This document shows, in pieces, positions 8,976 through 19,900 of a stretch of DNA of 64,000 bases (its first letter is position 1; the number at the start of each line of letters is the position of its first letter). The notes under the pieces were generated by a model. It made no database searches and was not told the DNA's origin. It saw nothing but the letters and a program-made list of their open reading frames with translations. The stretch comes from G963665495 sp963667575. Its GTDB lineage: Bacteria; Desulfobacterota; Desulfovibrionia; Desulfovibrionales; Desulfovibrionaceae. Location of the stretch: positions 1 to 64,000 of the forward strand of contig CAXXHY010000042.1 of the NCBI GenBank assembly GCA_963667575.2. Reading direction: 5' to 3'. The position numbers and the translations under genes were made by a program.

Positions 8976-10274
8976 ATGAAACGGATCTGGCACAACAAAT
9001 CCCTCAGGGGCTGGGTGGTCTACGACTGGGCCAACTCCGCCTATGTCACCACGGTGGCGGTGGCGGTGCTTCCCGCCTATTTCGCCGCGGCTGTAATGCC
9101 GCGCCAGGGCTGCGAACTGCTCGGTACGCGCCTGAGCGCCACATCCATGTGGGGCTACACGGTGAGTCTGGCCGCGCTGTGCGTGTTTCTGCTGGCTCCT
9201 TTGCTCGGGGCCATCGCGGATTATTCCTCCATGAAAAAGCGCATGCTCCAGGTTTTTTGCCTCACCGGTGGTCTGGCGGCCAGTACGCTGTTTTTTATCG
9301 GGCCCGGGGCCGTGTGGCTCACCCTGGGGCTCTTTTTCGTGGCGCAGGTCGGATTTGTAGGCGGCAACGTGTTTTACGACGCTTTTCTGCCGCATCTCGG
9401 GACTTCCGAGGAGCTGGACTCCATCTCCGGCTGGGGATACGCGGCCGGGTATCTGGGGGGCGGATTGCAGTTCGCCATCAGCCTGGGGCTGCTGACCCTG
9501 CACAGCCGGCTGGGCTTGTCGGCAGATCTGGCCGCGCGCCTGAGCCTGAGCATGGCGGGGCTCTGGTGGCTGGGGTTCGCCTGTCTGACTTTTGTCTGGC
9601 TGCAGGAGAGCAAAGTACCGCGCCCCATGCCTCCCGGCCTGGACCGGAACATCGGCGGCTATTTGCGGGTGGGCTGGCATCAGGTCCGCGAGAACCTGCG
9701 TATGCTGCTGCATGATCGCAATCTGCTGCTGTTTCTTCTGGCCTTTTTTTTCTACAACGACGGTATTCAGACCGTCATCAGCATGGCGACGATTTACGGC
9801 AAGGAAGAACTCGGTTTTTCCACCACCGTGCTGATGGTGACCCTGCTCATGATCCAGGTTGTGGGGATTTTCGGCGCTCTGCTTTTCGGCAGGCTGGCGC
9901 AGCGGATCTCGGCGCGCAAGGCCCTGATGGCGGCTCTGGTGCTCTGGCTGGGCATCAGCCTCTACGCCTATTATTTGCAGCACCCCTGGCAATATGTCCT
10001 GCTCGGCGCGCTGGTGGGGCTGATTCTCGGCGGGTCGCAGGCCTTGAGCCGGTCGCTGTACGGGGTGATGATCCCCAAAGAGGAGGCCGCGACCTATTAT
10101 GCCTTTTTTTCGGTGATCAACAAATTCTCGAGCATTCTCGGCCCGCTGGTGTTTGCCGTGGTAACACAGCTCACAGGTACGGCGCGGCTGGCCATGCCCT
10201 GTCTGGGGGTATTTTTCATCATCGGATTCTTCGGGCTCTTATTTCTGAAGCACAGCCCCGGGCAAAGGCTGTAA
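8976..10274 (+). CDS. MFS transporter, UMF1 (Atg22-like) family
   Basis: An inner-membrane carrier of 432 aa from ATG 8976 (an ATG six codons earlier is possible). It starts with the hallmark of the UMF1 family, a short basic N-terminus followed by WVVYDWANSAYVTTV, and has about 12 hydrophobic helices. A conserved loop (DYSSMKKR) sits between helices 2 and 3. Family knowledge: related to yeast vacuolar Atg22 amino-acid effluxers; bacterial substrates are undefined. It is convergent with the histidine kinase that follows, with a 9-bp gap. Confidence 0.88.
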   Translation: MKRIWHNKSLRGWVVYDWANSAYVTTVAVAVLPAYFAAAVMPRQGCELLGTRLSATSMWGYTVSLAALCVFLLAPLLGAIADYSSMKKRMLQVFCLTGGLAASTLFFIGPGAVWLTLGLFFVAQVGFVGGNVFYDAFLPHLGTSEELDSISGWGYAAGYLGGGLQFAISLGLLTLHSRLGLSADLAARLSLSMAGLWWLGFACLTFVWLQESKVPRPMPPGLDRNIGGYLRVGWHQVRENLRMLLHDRNLLLFLLAFFFYNDGIQTVISMATIYGKEELGFSTTVLMVTLLMIQVVGIFGALLFGRLAQRISARKALMAALVLWLGISLYAYYLQHPWQYVLLGALVGLILGGSQALSRSLYGVMIPKEEAATYYAFFSVINKFSSILGPLVFAVVTQLTGTARLAMPCLGVFFIIGFFGLLFLKHSPGQRL

Positions 10275-10283
10275 CGCGGCGGG

Positions 10284-12839
10284 TTACAGACTGCAGACCA
10301 GCGGAGCTAGCAGCACATGCATCTCGCAGCCCCGTTCCACATCCCCGGTCCAGATGCGGCCGCCCATGAGCCGTACGAGCCCTTGGGCCAGCGTCAGCCC
10401 CATGCCCAGCCCCTGGTAACGGCGCGTATAGGATCCGTCCTGCTGCCAGAATTCGTCAAAAACCTTGTCGCGCAGATCCGGCGGTATGCCTATGCCCGTA
10501 TCGATGACCGAGATGTAAACGGAATAGAGCGCGGTTCCTGTGCTCTCCACTGAAATATGCACGGAAATGCCGCCTTCGTGGGTGAATTTCAGCGAATTGT
10601 CCAGGAGCTGGTCCAGAATCATGTTGGTGCAGTCCGGATCCAGCTGGATAGACGGCAAGGGGCTGGTGCTTGCGGATGTGCTCAGCACGAGTCCCTTTTG
10701 CTCGACCTTGTGTTTCCAGCGCAGCTCGATGTCTTCCAGAAGATGATCCAGAGAAACGCTCTGAAAGTTCAGCGGACGGACTCCGGATTCGATGGTCGTG
10801 TATTCGATGAGCATCGAGAGAACGCGCAGCAGACGATTGCCTGACTGTCTGATTTCAGAGACAAAGTCTTTCTGTTCATCGGACAAGGGATCTTCCAGCA
10901 ACAGGTCCGCCATTCCAAGGATGCCGTTGAGGGGGGTTTTGAATTCATGCCCGAGCCGGGAGAGCAGGGCGCTTTTGGCTCGTTCCGCGGAGCGGGCCAG
11001 CTCCCTGGTGTTGACCAGGTCGGTGACGTCGTTCAGGGACAGGACGGCGCCCATTTCATGGCCGTGCATGTCGAACAGCAGCCGACCGCCGATGGTTATG
11101 GTCCGTTTGTCTCCGTGGCGGGAGACCAGAAAGATTTCCTCCCCCACGAGATGTTCGCCGGACATGATGCGCTCCAGGGGTGAAGACTCTTTGGTCAGAA
11201 TCGTGATGCCGTCGGCCGCGAAAATGTCGTATTTCTCGTGCAGCGCAATTCTCCAAGCCTCCGGCTGTTCCTCCATGGATTTGATGCCGAACAGGGTCCT
11301 GGCCGCCTGGTTGCCCAGTACGATGCGTCCCTGGGAATCCGCCACCAGGATGGCTTCCGAAATATGTTCGAGCACGGCCTTGAGAAATTCCCGTTCATAA
11401 TGAAGGTTTGCCTCCGACTGCTTGCGTTCGGAGATATCACGGGCCACTCCCACGGAGTACCATTGGTCTTCCATAAAAATAGAGGCCACCCGCAGTTCCA
11501 AGGACACTGTGGTCCCGTCTCCGCGTCTCGCGGTAACCTCGCGCAGGGTGTCGACTATGGGGCCCGCGCCGGTCTGGGCGAAATTGTCCAGTCCCTTGTG
11601 CACCCTGTCCAGCAGGTTTTCAGGACAGATCAGGTCATGAAAAAAACTGCCTTTGATATCGTTGAACTCATAACCGAACAAGCGTTGCGCCGCGGGGTTC
11701 CAATGGATCGGAATGCCCCGTGAGTCGAGCAGAACAATGGCGTCCTGAGCCGTGTCCATGATGATCTTGAGCTGCTGCTCGTTTTTCTTCAGCTTGCTTG
11801 CTGCCTGCGCCCGGCGGGCGGAGGCTCCCGCCCAGAGCCAGGCCACCACAAGAAAAAGCATGAGAATGCCGGCTCCTGCGGCCATTGTCTGCGGTCGCCA
11901 TGGAGAAGACAGGGTCTTGGCAGGCACTAGGGTAATCAGTTTCCAGTAATCTTTGCTTTCGACATCAAAGCCCGTGGCATGGGTGGTGATGAACCGGGAT
12001 GCGATATGAATGGTTTTGAAGGTGAACAGACCCGCGCTGGAAGAAAAGGAGCCATGGTCTTTTGCGTGTATTTCCTGCCAGGCCTGGGGAAAATCGTTTT
12101 GGAAAAGAGCGTCCTGACGCCCGGGAAGTTGAAAACCCCATTCCTGCAGGGGGTCGGGAGAGAGAATGTAATACCCCGCGTCATTGACCAGTAAAATATC
12201 CCCGACAGTGCCGGACATGGTTGTTCTGACGGCGCGGAAAATTGCTTCGGCCAGGTAGCTCATGGCCACATAGCCGATGAGTTTGTCCTGCTCGTCACGG
12301 ACAGTGGCCAGAATGTGCAGAAGGGGCTTGTAAGGAACAACCAGGCTGTTGTTCTCAATGCTCAGACTGAACGGGGCCACATAAACCCTGTGATCGTTTG
12401 CAAGGGCCTGGTGGAAAAAAATGCGCTGGCTGACGTTCTGGAGCAGGCTGGAGGGGGCGGCTTCGGATTGGCCGTTGGCGTGGTTTATCCTGATGAGTTC
12501 CTGGCCGGAAGCGGTCAGCAGGCGCATTTTCGAATACACACGCATGTTTCGGGACAAGGTCAGGAAGATGTCCGTCAATTGGTCGAGTTGGAACTGTCCG
12601 GTTGTCCGGTCGTAGTTCTTTGCCGCGATGTCGGACAAAAACAGAATGTCGTCGAAACGGTATTCGACACTGTGTTTGAACGTCTTGCTGCCTATGGTGG
12701 TGCTGCTGATTTCGTTGGCCTTGATCTCGGTGAGGTACATGTTGTCCTGGTACATGGACAACCACAGGAAAAAGGCAATGGACACGGCCCCCATGATGGA
12801 GAACAGGCTGAGGAAAATGGTGAGTCTATTGTTGGCCAT
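10284..12839 (-). CDS. Orphan sensor histidine kinase (periplasmic sensor, two PAS, HisKA, HATPase)
   Basis: An 851-aa membrane kinase. Helix 1 is at about residues 8-28. A periplasmic Cache-like sensor of about 280 residues follows, with helix 2 near 312-330. PAS 1 starts near 350 (TAQDAIVLLDSRGIPIHWNP) and PAS 2 near 485. The phosphoacceptor H-box is SRLGHEFKTPLNG, and the ATPase domain has N (DNSLKFTHEG), G1 (DTGIGIPP) and G2 (GLGMGLTLA) boxes. All catalytic motifs are present. No receiver domain or response regulator lies beside it, so its partner is encoded elsewhere. The ligand is unknown. Confidence 0.93.
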   Translation of the reverse strand: MANNRLTIFLSLFSIMGAVSIAFFLWLSMYQDNMYLTEIKANEISSTTIGSKTFKHSVEYRFDDILFLSDIAAKNYDRTTGQFQLDQLTDIFLTLSRNMRVYSKMRLLTASGQELIRINHANGQSEAAPSSLLQNVSQRIFFHQALANDHRVYVAPFSLSIENNSLVVPYKPLLHILATVRDEQDKLIGYVAMSYLAEAIFRAVRTTMSGTVGDILLVNDAGYYILSPDPLQEWGFQLPGRQDALFQNDFPQAWQEIHAKDHGSFSSSAGLFTFKTIHIASRFITTHATGFDVESKDYWKLITLVPAKTLSSPWRPQTMAAGAGILMLFLVVAWLWAGASARRAQAASKLKKNEQQLKIIMDTAQDAIVLLDSRGIPIHWNPAAQRLFGYEFNDIKGSFFHDLICPENLLDRVHKGLDNFAQTGAGPIVDTLREVTARRGDGTTVSLELRVASIFMEDQWYSVGVARDISERKQSEANLHYEREFLKAVLEHISEAILVADSQGRIVLGNQAARTLFGIKSMEEQPEAWRIALHEKYDIFAADGITILTKESSPLERIMSGEHLVGEEIFLVSRHGDKRTITIGGRLLFDMHGHEMGAVLSLNDVTDLVNTRELARSAERAKSALLSRLGHEFKTPLNGILGMADLLLEDPLSDEQKDFVSEIRQSGNRLLRVLSMLIEYTTIESGVRPLNFQSVSLDHLLEDIELRWKHKVEQKGLVLSTSASTSPLPSIQLDPDCTNMILDQLLDNSLKFTHEGGISVHISVESTGTALYSVYISVIDTGIGIPPDLRDKVFDEFWQQDGSYTRRYQGLGMGLTLAQGLVRLMGGRIWTGDVERGCEMHVLLAPLVCSL

Positions 12840-12955
12840 GGAAATTCCACTGCATAGATTTGCTCATGCCGAACGGTTTGAGATGCCGTTGTCCGATACG
12901 ATTATCATCCGCGTGCAGGATCAGCCCCTTTGATTTCGAAAACAGCATACCATTT

Positions 12956-13867
12956 CTAATTCTTTTGAAAAAGACTGAACACGGATTCCAGTTCCCGATC
13001 TGGATCAAAAGTGCCGTGATCAAGGTCGATTTCCTCGGGTATCTCCTCCGTACGGCCGAACAGGGCCAGGCTGATCCGGTCGATCTGCGCCATTTGTTCC
13101 ATGGCCGCGTCGATGTCGATGCTCGGGCAGCGTTCTCCGCGCATCATCAGGGCTTCTATGGGTTCGCGCTGAAGCTTTTGCTGAAAATCTTCAACCTGCT
13201 TGATCATCTGATGCGTCAGACGCTTTTGAGACATCAATCCCTGAAACGGGTCCTGGCCTTCGCCGATTGATTCCAGAATGTTTAACAGCAGATCGAAATG
13301 TCTGCTGAATATTTGTTCAGGTGCCGGAAAACGCTGACAAAAACCACAGATCAGCTCCACATCCCCGTCGGACAATGGTTTTCTGACGCAGCGCAACCGC
13401 GTACGCAGATGAAAGCGCATGTCTGCGCCGAATTCGCCGACGGCCTGCAGAATACGGGGGGCAATCAACGTATCCAGGTGCAGGCGGCCAAGAAAGCGCT
13501 GCGCAAGGTCCGGGCTCAGTCTGAACCGGATGCTCTGCCCGGAATCAGGAAACAGGACACCGCTTTCCGGCGGATCTGCAGTGAACTCTTCCAGCAAAAG
13601 GGCGGGAAGGCGGCGCTGCTCCTCGGTATCGGGCAAGAGAGCTTCCAGGCTGCTCTTCAGTGCCGCGTCGGGAAACAGGAGTAGATCGAGCAGGGGATCG
13701 CGTTCGCAATTATCCTCATCCTCCAAGACTTCCCGCACCTGCCCGAATTCCGCAGTGCCCAGAGTCAGTTCGGTATAGTTTTTCAATTCGCTGCCGAACG
13801 GAAAACCTTGCGCCAGAAGTTCGCGCAGCAGCCGTGCAAAACTTTGAAATATATCCCGTGATTCCAC
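12956..13867 (-). CDS. Hypothetical protein, 303 aa
   Basis: A soluble, acidic, Leu-rich, mainly helical protein that I do not recognise. It has no signal peptide or membrane helix. Codon use looks native, and the frame stays open for 303 codons against several interrupted overlapping frames, which supports it as real. A short FCQRFPAPEQ segment and the acidic C-terminal tail (DLDHGTFDPDRE) are the only notable features. It lies upstream of, and in the same direction as, the histidine kinase, with 116 bp between them, so it could be co-expressed. Confidence 0.7.
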   Translation of the reverse strand: MESRDIFQSFARLLRELLAQGFPFGSELKNYTELTLGTAEFGQVREVLEDEDNCERDPLLDLLLFPDAALKSSLEALLPDTEEQRRLPALLLEEFTADPPESGVLFPDSGQSIRFRLSPDLAQRFLGRLHLDTLIAPRILQAVGEFGADMRFHLRTRLRCVRKPLSDGDVELICGFCQRFPAPEQIFSRHFDLLLNILESIGEGQDPFQGLMSQKRLTHQMIKQVEDFQQKLQREPIEALMMRGERCPSIDIDAAMEQMAQIDRISLALFGRTEEIPEEIDLDHGTFDPDRELESVFSLFQKN

Positions 13868-14209
13868 AATAGACCTTCTTGTGTTTGCGTTGCGTAAGAA
13901 AACGGCGATGAATTCCCCGGAGGTACGGGATGCAGCTGGCAGGAAACTGAGTGTTCGGCTCCCGCGGCGTCGATTCTTCGCACCGCCTCTTGCGAGCCAT
14001 TTTATTACTATACAACATCAAAAATCGATACTTCGGTTAAGTAATAGAAAAAAAAGCAGGCTAAAACAAGTATAGCATTTTAGTATGAAATATTGGGGAG
14101 TAGGGAACACGCGGCAAAAGGCCTGGTGGGGCAGCTCAACCTTGCATAGCGGTTGACTTCGGGTTACATGATTGTCCCAACTCATTTTATAGTAAAAGGT
14201 CGGAAAAAG
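13868..14209. other. Divergent intergenic region before the heme-synthesis genes
   Basis: About 340 bp between the leftward 303-aa gene and the rightward siroheme decarboxylase gene. The part from 14000 to 14100 is AT-rich and should hold promoters for both directions. I see no clear operator or credible ORF. Confidence 0.35.
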
Positions 14210-14701
14210 ATGCGCGAGTTTACTGTAGCTGAAAAAGAGATACTCAAGCGGGTGCAGGGCAGCATCCCGGATTGCGAAACCCCTTTTGCGGCCATTGCCG
14301 AGGAAGTGAGCAGTGTGACCGGGGAGACTGTGGAAGAATCGCAGGTGCTGCAATTGCTGCGTGAACTCAAGGAACAGGGAGCCATCCGCAGGTTCGGAGC
14401 CACGTTGCGCCATCAGAAGGCGGGATTCGGGGCCAACGCCATGGTGGCCTGGAAACCGGAGGACGGCGCCGATATCAGTGCCCTGGGGCGCAAAATGGCC
14501 GCCAATTCCAATGTTTCGCACTGCTACCACAGGCGGACCTACCCCGAGTGGCCCTACAGTCTGTATACGATGATTCACGGCCGGAGTCCCGAAGAGTGCC
14601 AGGAGGTCATCGACTCCTTGAGCAAGGAACCCGGACTGGAAACGTATTCGGTGTTGGCCAGCATCAAAGAACTGAAAAAAATATCCATGACCTACTTTTA
14701 A
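14210..14701 (+). CDS. ahbB: Siroheme decarboxylase subunit (AhbB-type, Lrp/AsnC-like)
   Basis: Part of the enzyme that decarboxylates siroheme to 12,18-didecarboxysiroheme in the alternative heme route of sulfate reducers. The ATG at 14210 starts a 163-aa protein of normal family length. The N-terminal half is a winged helix (LLRELKEQGAIRRFGATLRH) and the C-terminal half an Lrp/AsnC ligand domain. VSHCYHRRTYPEWPY holds the H-x-Y/H-x-R-type segment of the AhbA/AhbB/NirL family. The WPY continuation suggests AhbB rather than AhbA, but I cannot be sure. hemL follows after 78 bp, so both act on tetrapyrrole synthesis. Confidence 0.82.
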   Translation: MREFTVAEKEILKRVQGSIPDCETPFAAIAEEVSSVTGETVEESQVLQLLRELKEQGAIRRFGATLRHQKAGFGANAMVAWKPEDGADISALGRKMAANSNVSHCYHRRTYPEWPYSLYTMIHGRSPEECQEVIDSLSKEPGLETYSVLASIKELKKISMTYF

Positions 14702-14779
14702 GGTTCGAACGCCATGGAAATGGCCGCTGCCCAGGTTCTGACCGGCAGCGGGTTCTTCTGGCGTTCAAGGAGCGAAAAA

Positions 14780-16048
14780 ATGACACTTTCCGAAGAGCTT
14801 TTTCAACGGGCACAGCAGGTCATCCCCGGAGGGGTGAACAGCCCGGTCCGCGCCTGCAAGAGCGTGGGCTGCTCGCCGTTGTTCATCAAAAAAGGCAAGG
14901 GATCGCACATCTGGAGCGTGGAAGGGGACGAGTACGTGGATTTCGTGATGTCCTGGGGCCCATTGCTTCTGGGCCACGCCCACGACGAAGTGGAAAAGGC
15001 CGTACTGGCCGCCATAGTGGAAGGCTCCAGCTTTGGCGCTCCCTGCGAATCCGAAGTGCTTCTGGCCGAGGCCATCGTGTCCGCGGTGCCGTCCGTGGAA
15101 ATGGTGCGTATGGTCAATTCCGGCACGGAAGCCACCATGAGCGCCCTGCGTCTGGCCCGCGGCTATACCGGTCGCCAGAAGGTCATCAAGTTCGAGGGCT
15201 GCTACCACGGGCATGCCGATCCGTTTCTGGCCAGCGCCGGTTCCGGTGTGGCCACACTGAGCATTCCCGGCACCCCCGGCGTACCGGAAACCACCGTACA
15301 GGATACGCTGCTTGCTCCCTACAACGACCTGGACGCGGTCAAAGCGTTGTTCGAAAGCAATCCCGAGGCCGTGGCTGCCATCATTGTGGAACCGGTGGGC
15401 GGCAACATGGGGCTTATTCTGCCTGCTCCGGGCTTTCTCGAAGGTTTGCGGAAGCTTTGCGACACCTACGGCGCGCTGCTGATCTTCGACGAGGTCATCA
15501 CGGGCTTCCGGGTGGATTTCGGTTGTGCGCAAAAGCGCTTCGGCATTACGCCGGATCTGACCACCATGGGCAAGATCATCGGCGGCGGATTCCCTGTGGG
15601 CGCCTACGGGGGCAAGAAGGAAATCATGGAGCGCATTGCGCCCAGCGGCGACGTGTATCAGGCCGGAACCCTTTCGGGCAATCCCGTGGCCATGGCCGCG
15701 GGTCTCGCCACACTGAAGGTCCTGGCCAGGTCCGATTACGCGGCCTTGGAAAAACGGACTCAGGATTTTGCCGCACAGCTCGGCAAAATCTTTGCGGAAA
15801 AGAACGTTCCCGTGGTCATCAACCAGCTGGCATCCATGTTCACGGTCTTCTTTACGGACAAGCCCGTGACCGATTTTGAAAGCGTCAAGCTGTCCGACGG
15901 CAAACGGTACGCAAGCTATTACAACCAGCTGCGCGCCAAGGGCATCAATATCGCTCCCTCGGGCTTCGAGGCGGCCATGATCTCCTTTGCCCACAGTTCC
16001 GAAGATTTTGAAAAAATGCTGGATGCTGTTTCAGGCGTCCAGTTTTAG
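14780..16048 (+). CDS. hemL: Glutamate-1-semialdehyde 2,1-aminomutase
   Basis: Converts glutamate-1-semialdehyde to 5-aminolevulinate, the entry point to tetrapyrroles, using pyridoxal phosphate. The ATG at 14780 follows TCAAGGAGCGAAAAA and gives 422 aa; an upstream in-frame ATG at 14714 is not needed. Family signatures include the N-terminal VIPGGVNSPVRA, the FDEVITGFRV strand with its cofactor Asp, and the lysine in TTMGKIIGGGFPVGAYGG that forms the Schiff base. It is translated behind the siroheme decarboxylase gene and is followed by a strong terminator. Confidence 0.97.
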   Translation: MTLSEELFQRAQQVIPGGVNSPVRACKSVGCSPLFIKKGKGSHIWSVEGDEYVDFVMSWGPLLLGHAHDEVEKAVLAAIVEGSSFGAPCESEVLLAEAIVSAVPSVEMVRMVNSGTEATMSALRLARGYTGRQKVIKFEGCYHGHADPFLASAGSGVATLSIPGTPGVPETTVQDTLLAPYNDLDAVKALFESNPEAVAAIIVEPVGGNMGLILPAPGFLEGLRKLCDTYGALLIFDEVITGFRVDFGCAQKRFGITPDLTTMGKIIGGGFPVGAYGGKKEIMERIAPSGDVYQAGTLSGNPVAMAAGLATLKVLARSDYAALEKRTQDFAAQLGKIFAEKNVPVVINQLASMFTVFFTDKPVTDFESVKLSDGKRYASYYNQLRAKGINIAPSGFEAAMISFAHSSEDFEKMLDAVSGVQF

Positions 16049-16062
16049 CAAAGCTTATCTCC

Positions 16063-16093
16063 GGGCGGCGGAACGCGTTTCCGCCGCCTTTTT
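16063..16093 (+). terminator. Rho-independent terminator after hemL
   Basis: A 10-bp perfect stem GGCGGCGGAA / TTCCGCCGCC with a 5-nt loop is followed by TTTTT. It lies 15 bp behind the hemL stop. Confidence 0.88.
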
Positions 16094-16981
16094 ATGTGAA
16101 ATCGCGCTCAGTACATCTTGCTGTGGCTGTGCGCAGATTCCCATTCCGTCATGCCGTATTGGCGAGCAGTACGTCCTGTCTGCCCCTGCTTTCCCCCATA
16201 TCGGGCCCCCGTGGCCCCGCCGATCCCCGTTCTTTTTTATCCGGAATCTGACTGGTCATTGGAGCCGGTGTTCTGCGAAGTCCGGAACGTGCTTATGAAA
16301 AAAAGGCCTGACTCCTTGCGCATGTTCGGCTCTGGCGTTTTGTTGAAGAAGCAGTAGTCTCCTGTTGCTGGAAGGCTGGTATCGCAGCGTTCGGTTTTTG
16401 AACTTCGGCGTGGACGGCTGAGGTCCTGACCAGCGTCTGCTGCGACTGCGCAATAAAATCGCAAATTACGCATTGGCCTGGAACATCTTTCTCCATTTGA
16501 ATTTTCCGTACCTCACATCACAGTGCAATCTTCAATTGCGTTCAAAATTCAATTAAGGTGAAAAAAGTTTCAAGGAGTATGATGACCGCAGAGCAGGACT
16601 GACTACTTATCCGCCTGCATGCGATGGTTCAGAGCCTTGCCGGTGCGTTGCCTGTTTCATCCTTTTTCGCTCTTTTCGTTCGCTTCCTTTTCCTTCTCGC
16701 TCAGGACTGGTAAAAGTGGTAGAATTTTAGTATAACTAAGAAACTTGCATTGACTGTCAGTTCGCAATAGAGTTCGAATAAATAGTACTCTGGCATAGAA
16801 AGTACAAAATTTTGGTGCACTGATTCTCGTGCGGGGGCCTGTGACTGCGGTGATAATCGTGGAGGCAGACCATTGAAAAATATGTGTTCTCAAGGGTAAA
16901 GTTGAACAATTTTGCAGGGATGTCGCAACGGGTGTAACTATTGTTTTCATGTTTCCTGAAAAAAGCATTTAAAGGTGAATC
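16094..16981. other. Long gene-poor region, possible decayed transposase tail
   Basis: Almost 900 bp without a convincing gene. On the plus strand around 16430-16500, one frame reads LRLRNKIANYALAWNIF, which resembles the C-terminal helix of some transposases, but the frame is closed just upstream by stops and I see no inverted repeats. The last 300 bases are AT-rich and probably contain the promoter of the acidic-repeat gene. Short ORFs here have no ribosome sites. Confidence 0.3.
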
Positions 16982-19900
16982 ATGCCAGCGAAGGCCACTT
17001 CCGACAGCGCTGTAAGCGACGACATTTTCGAGCTAACGGATATTGTGGAGCGGGGCAGCCTGGATGTCTCTGAAGCCGACCTTGACGCAGAACTGGGTTC
17101 TGACCTGTCTCCATCCAATGACGCCAGCTTTGAGCAGGAACTCGAGGATCTTTTTTCAGAAGATGCAGCGGAACCCGCCGACGACGATGACGATATAACC
17201 GACCTGGGCGCCATTGCCGAACCGCTTGATGCCGGGGGCGCATCCGCCGCCGACGATCTGGACTTTGACGCCATGATCGAACAGGCCTCGGACGATACTC
17301 CTGTTCCCAGACCAGAAAACGGAAACGGGGGCGATCTGCTGCCCGAACTCGAAAAAGAACTCGATTTTTCCGATATGGATCTTGATGAGGAACTCGCCAG
17401 CGATGAAAAGCCTGCCAAGGGCGCTGCCGGTTCTGATGTTTTTGACGATTTCGACCTCGAAGGACTTGATTTGTCCGGGCCGGAAAGCAAGCCCGACCAG
17501 GCGGACGATTCTCTGGATGTCGAAAGTTTTTTTGAAGACGATCTGGACCTCGGGAATGACGAAAAGCCCGCTGCCGCAGCAGCGAAAGATATCGACGACT
17601 TTGATGTCACGGATATGGATCTGGATGCTGCCAATGCCCAGCCCAGAAAAACGGATCCTGAAGCCTTTGACCTGGACGGATTTGAGGACGAACTGGCCGA
17701 ACTGGGATTGAGCGACGCGCAGAACACCAGTGCCAAGCCGTCCGCGAGCCTCTCAGAAGATGTCGAAGAGAGCGCGGATTCCCTGGTTGCGGGAAAGGAT
17801 GAATTTGATCTGGATGGTCTGGAAGAGGAGCTGGATGGTCTGGATTTTGACGAGCAGCTTGGAGATGAGAACGACGCTGCGGACGCCGCTGCGGGAGACA
17901 AATCCAGCGAACTGGAATTTCTTGACGGGCTTGGAGACGGGGACGCCGCTTTCGACGATCTGGACCTTGATGAGGTGGCGGATTCCAAAGGGAAGCAGAC
18001 AGCGGCTGATGCGGACGATGATCTTGATTTCGGCGATCTGGATGCGGATCTGGACGCAGCGCTGGGAGATCTTGAAGATTCTGCTGATACTGCCGATAGG
18101 TCTTCTGCCGGAGTGGAAGCTTTCGATCTCGATGCACTGGAAACGGATCTCGACGATGCGCTGGGTGATGTTTCGGACTTGGAAGACGATGTTCAGGAAA
18201 AAAAAGCCGCTTCCAGACCCGCGAGCAAAAGTGCCGGCAAAGACGCACTTGATGACCTTGATGGTCTGGATGATCTCGACGCTCTCGGCGACGACGATCT
18301 TGCAGGAGCCCTCGATGGTCTCGACGGCCTGGACGGTCTCGATGAGTTGGGCGACCTTGGCAACCTTGACGATCTTGACGGCCTGGATGGTCTGGAAGAT
18401 TCCGGCATAGCCGCGGATGCCCCGCATGCGGCCGCCGCCGAGGTGCCCGCCGCCGAACCCGCCCCGGAGCCTCTTGGAGCTGAAGACCTGGATCTGGATG
18501 CATTGTCCGCGGATATCGATTCCGACATGGACGATATCGAATCCCTTGGCGCTGCATCGGAAGATGGTTCCGTCGACTCGGATGCCGCCATTGATGACGC
18601 GCTCGGCGAACTGACAGGAACGGACGATACGGATCTTTCCGAGTCTTCCGGCGGTCTCGACGGCCTCGACGGCCTCGATGATCTTGATGCTCTTGATGAT
18701 TTTGATGGTCTGGAAGGATTGGATGAGTCCGGCATAGCCGCGGATGCCCCGCAGGCTGCCGCTTCCGAAATGGCAGACTCCGAACCCGATACGGATAGTT
18801 TCGGAACTGACGACCTGGATCTGGACGCACTGTCCGCGGATATCGCTTCCGACCTGGATGATATCGAAGCCCTGGGCGCTGCATCGGAAGCTGGGGCCGC
18901 CGACTCGGGTGACGCTTTGGACGACGCGCTCGGCGATCTGGACGGGCTCGACGACCTGGCCGGCACGGAGGATACGGATCTTTCCGACGCTTCCGACGGC
19001 CTTGACGGTCTCGATGCCCTTGATGCTCTTGATGATTTTGATGGCCTGGAAGGGTTGAATGAGTTCGGAATAGCCGCGGATGCCCCGCAGGCAGCCGCAT
19101 CCGAGGGTTCGGATGGCGACGATCTGGACCTGGATGCCTTGGCCGCGGACAGCGCTTTCGACCTGGATGATCTCGATGCGCCCGCCAGCGCATCGGAGGA
19201 TGGTTCCGACGATCTGGAAGACCTTGACGGTTTCGACGTGAACGGGGACGACGAACTCGCTGATGCCCTGGGGGCATTGGATGGCTCCGACGTCCCGGAA
19301 GAGTCCGCCACGGCGTCGGGGGCAGGGCTCGAAGCGGAATCGGGCGAGCTTGATCTGGACCTGGATACGCTGGGTGGTATGGATGAGCCGGACGATGCTG
19401 CTGGAGACGCCGGGGATCTTCCGGAGATGGATTCCGGGGAAATCCTGGATCTTGAGTCATTGCCGGTGGAACATGTCGTCGATGAGGAACAATCAGAATC
19501 CGCAGCGGAAGCCGTACTTGATACGGATGATCACCCGGATGGCGAAGCGGATAACAACGAGGATATCGTGAGCGCGACACTGCCGGATGAAGATGAGAGC
19601 TTTTCGGAACTGGATGCCGTGGCCGATTCTGTTCCAGAGGAAGACCTCTCCGACGATGATGTTGATATTTCAGGGTTGAATGAGCTGATTGATGATCTCG
19701 ACCTGCCGGAAGATGAGGCTGGTGAGATTGACGACGAACCAGAGGCTCAATTCGACGGCGGGCAGGTTGAAACCGATTACGGCGAAATGCCCAGCGCATC
19801 CGAGGAAATCCTGCCTGCTGGTGATGAAGACGATCTGGATATCGATGATATCGACACGTCGGATCTGGATTCGATTTTACGTGAAGTGGAGGGGGATTCG

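Noticed and set aside
16094..16560. Possible insertion-sequence remnant
   Set aside because: Only a 17-residue resemblance to a transposase tail, with stops upstream and no inverted repeats. Kept as a note in the intergenic entry only.
16969..19799. Long minus-strand frames (Ser-rich and Arg/Pro-rich) opposite the acidic-repeat gene
   Set aside because: They result from complementing repeated Asp/Leu/Gly codons. They have no ribosome sites and no protein-like composition.
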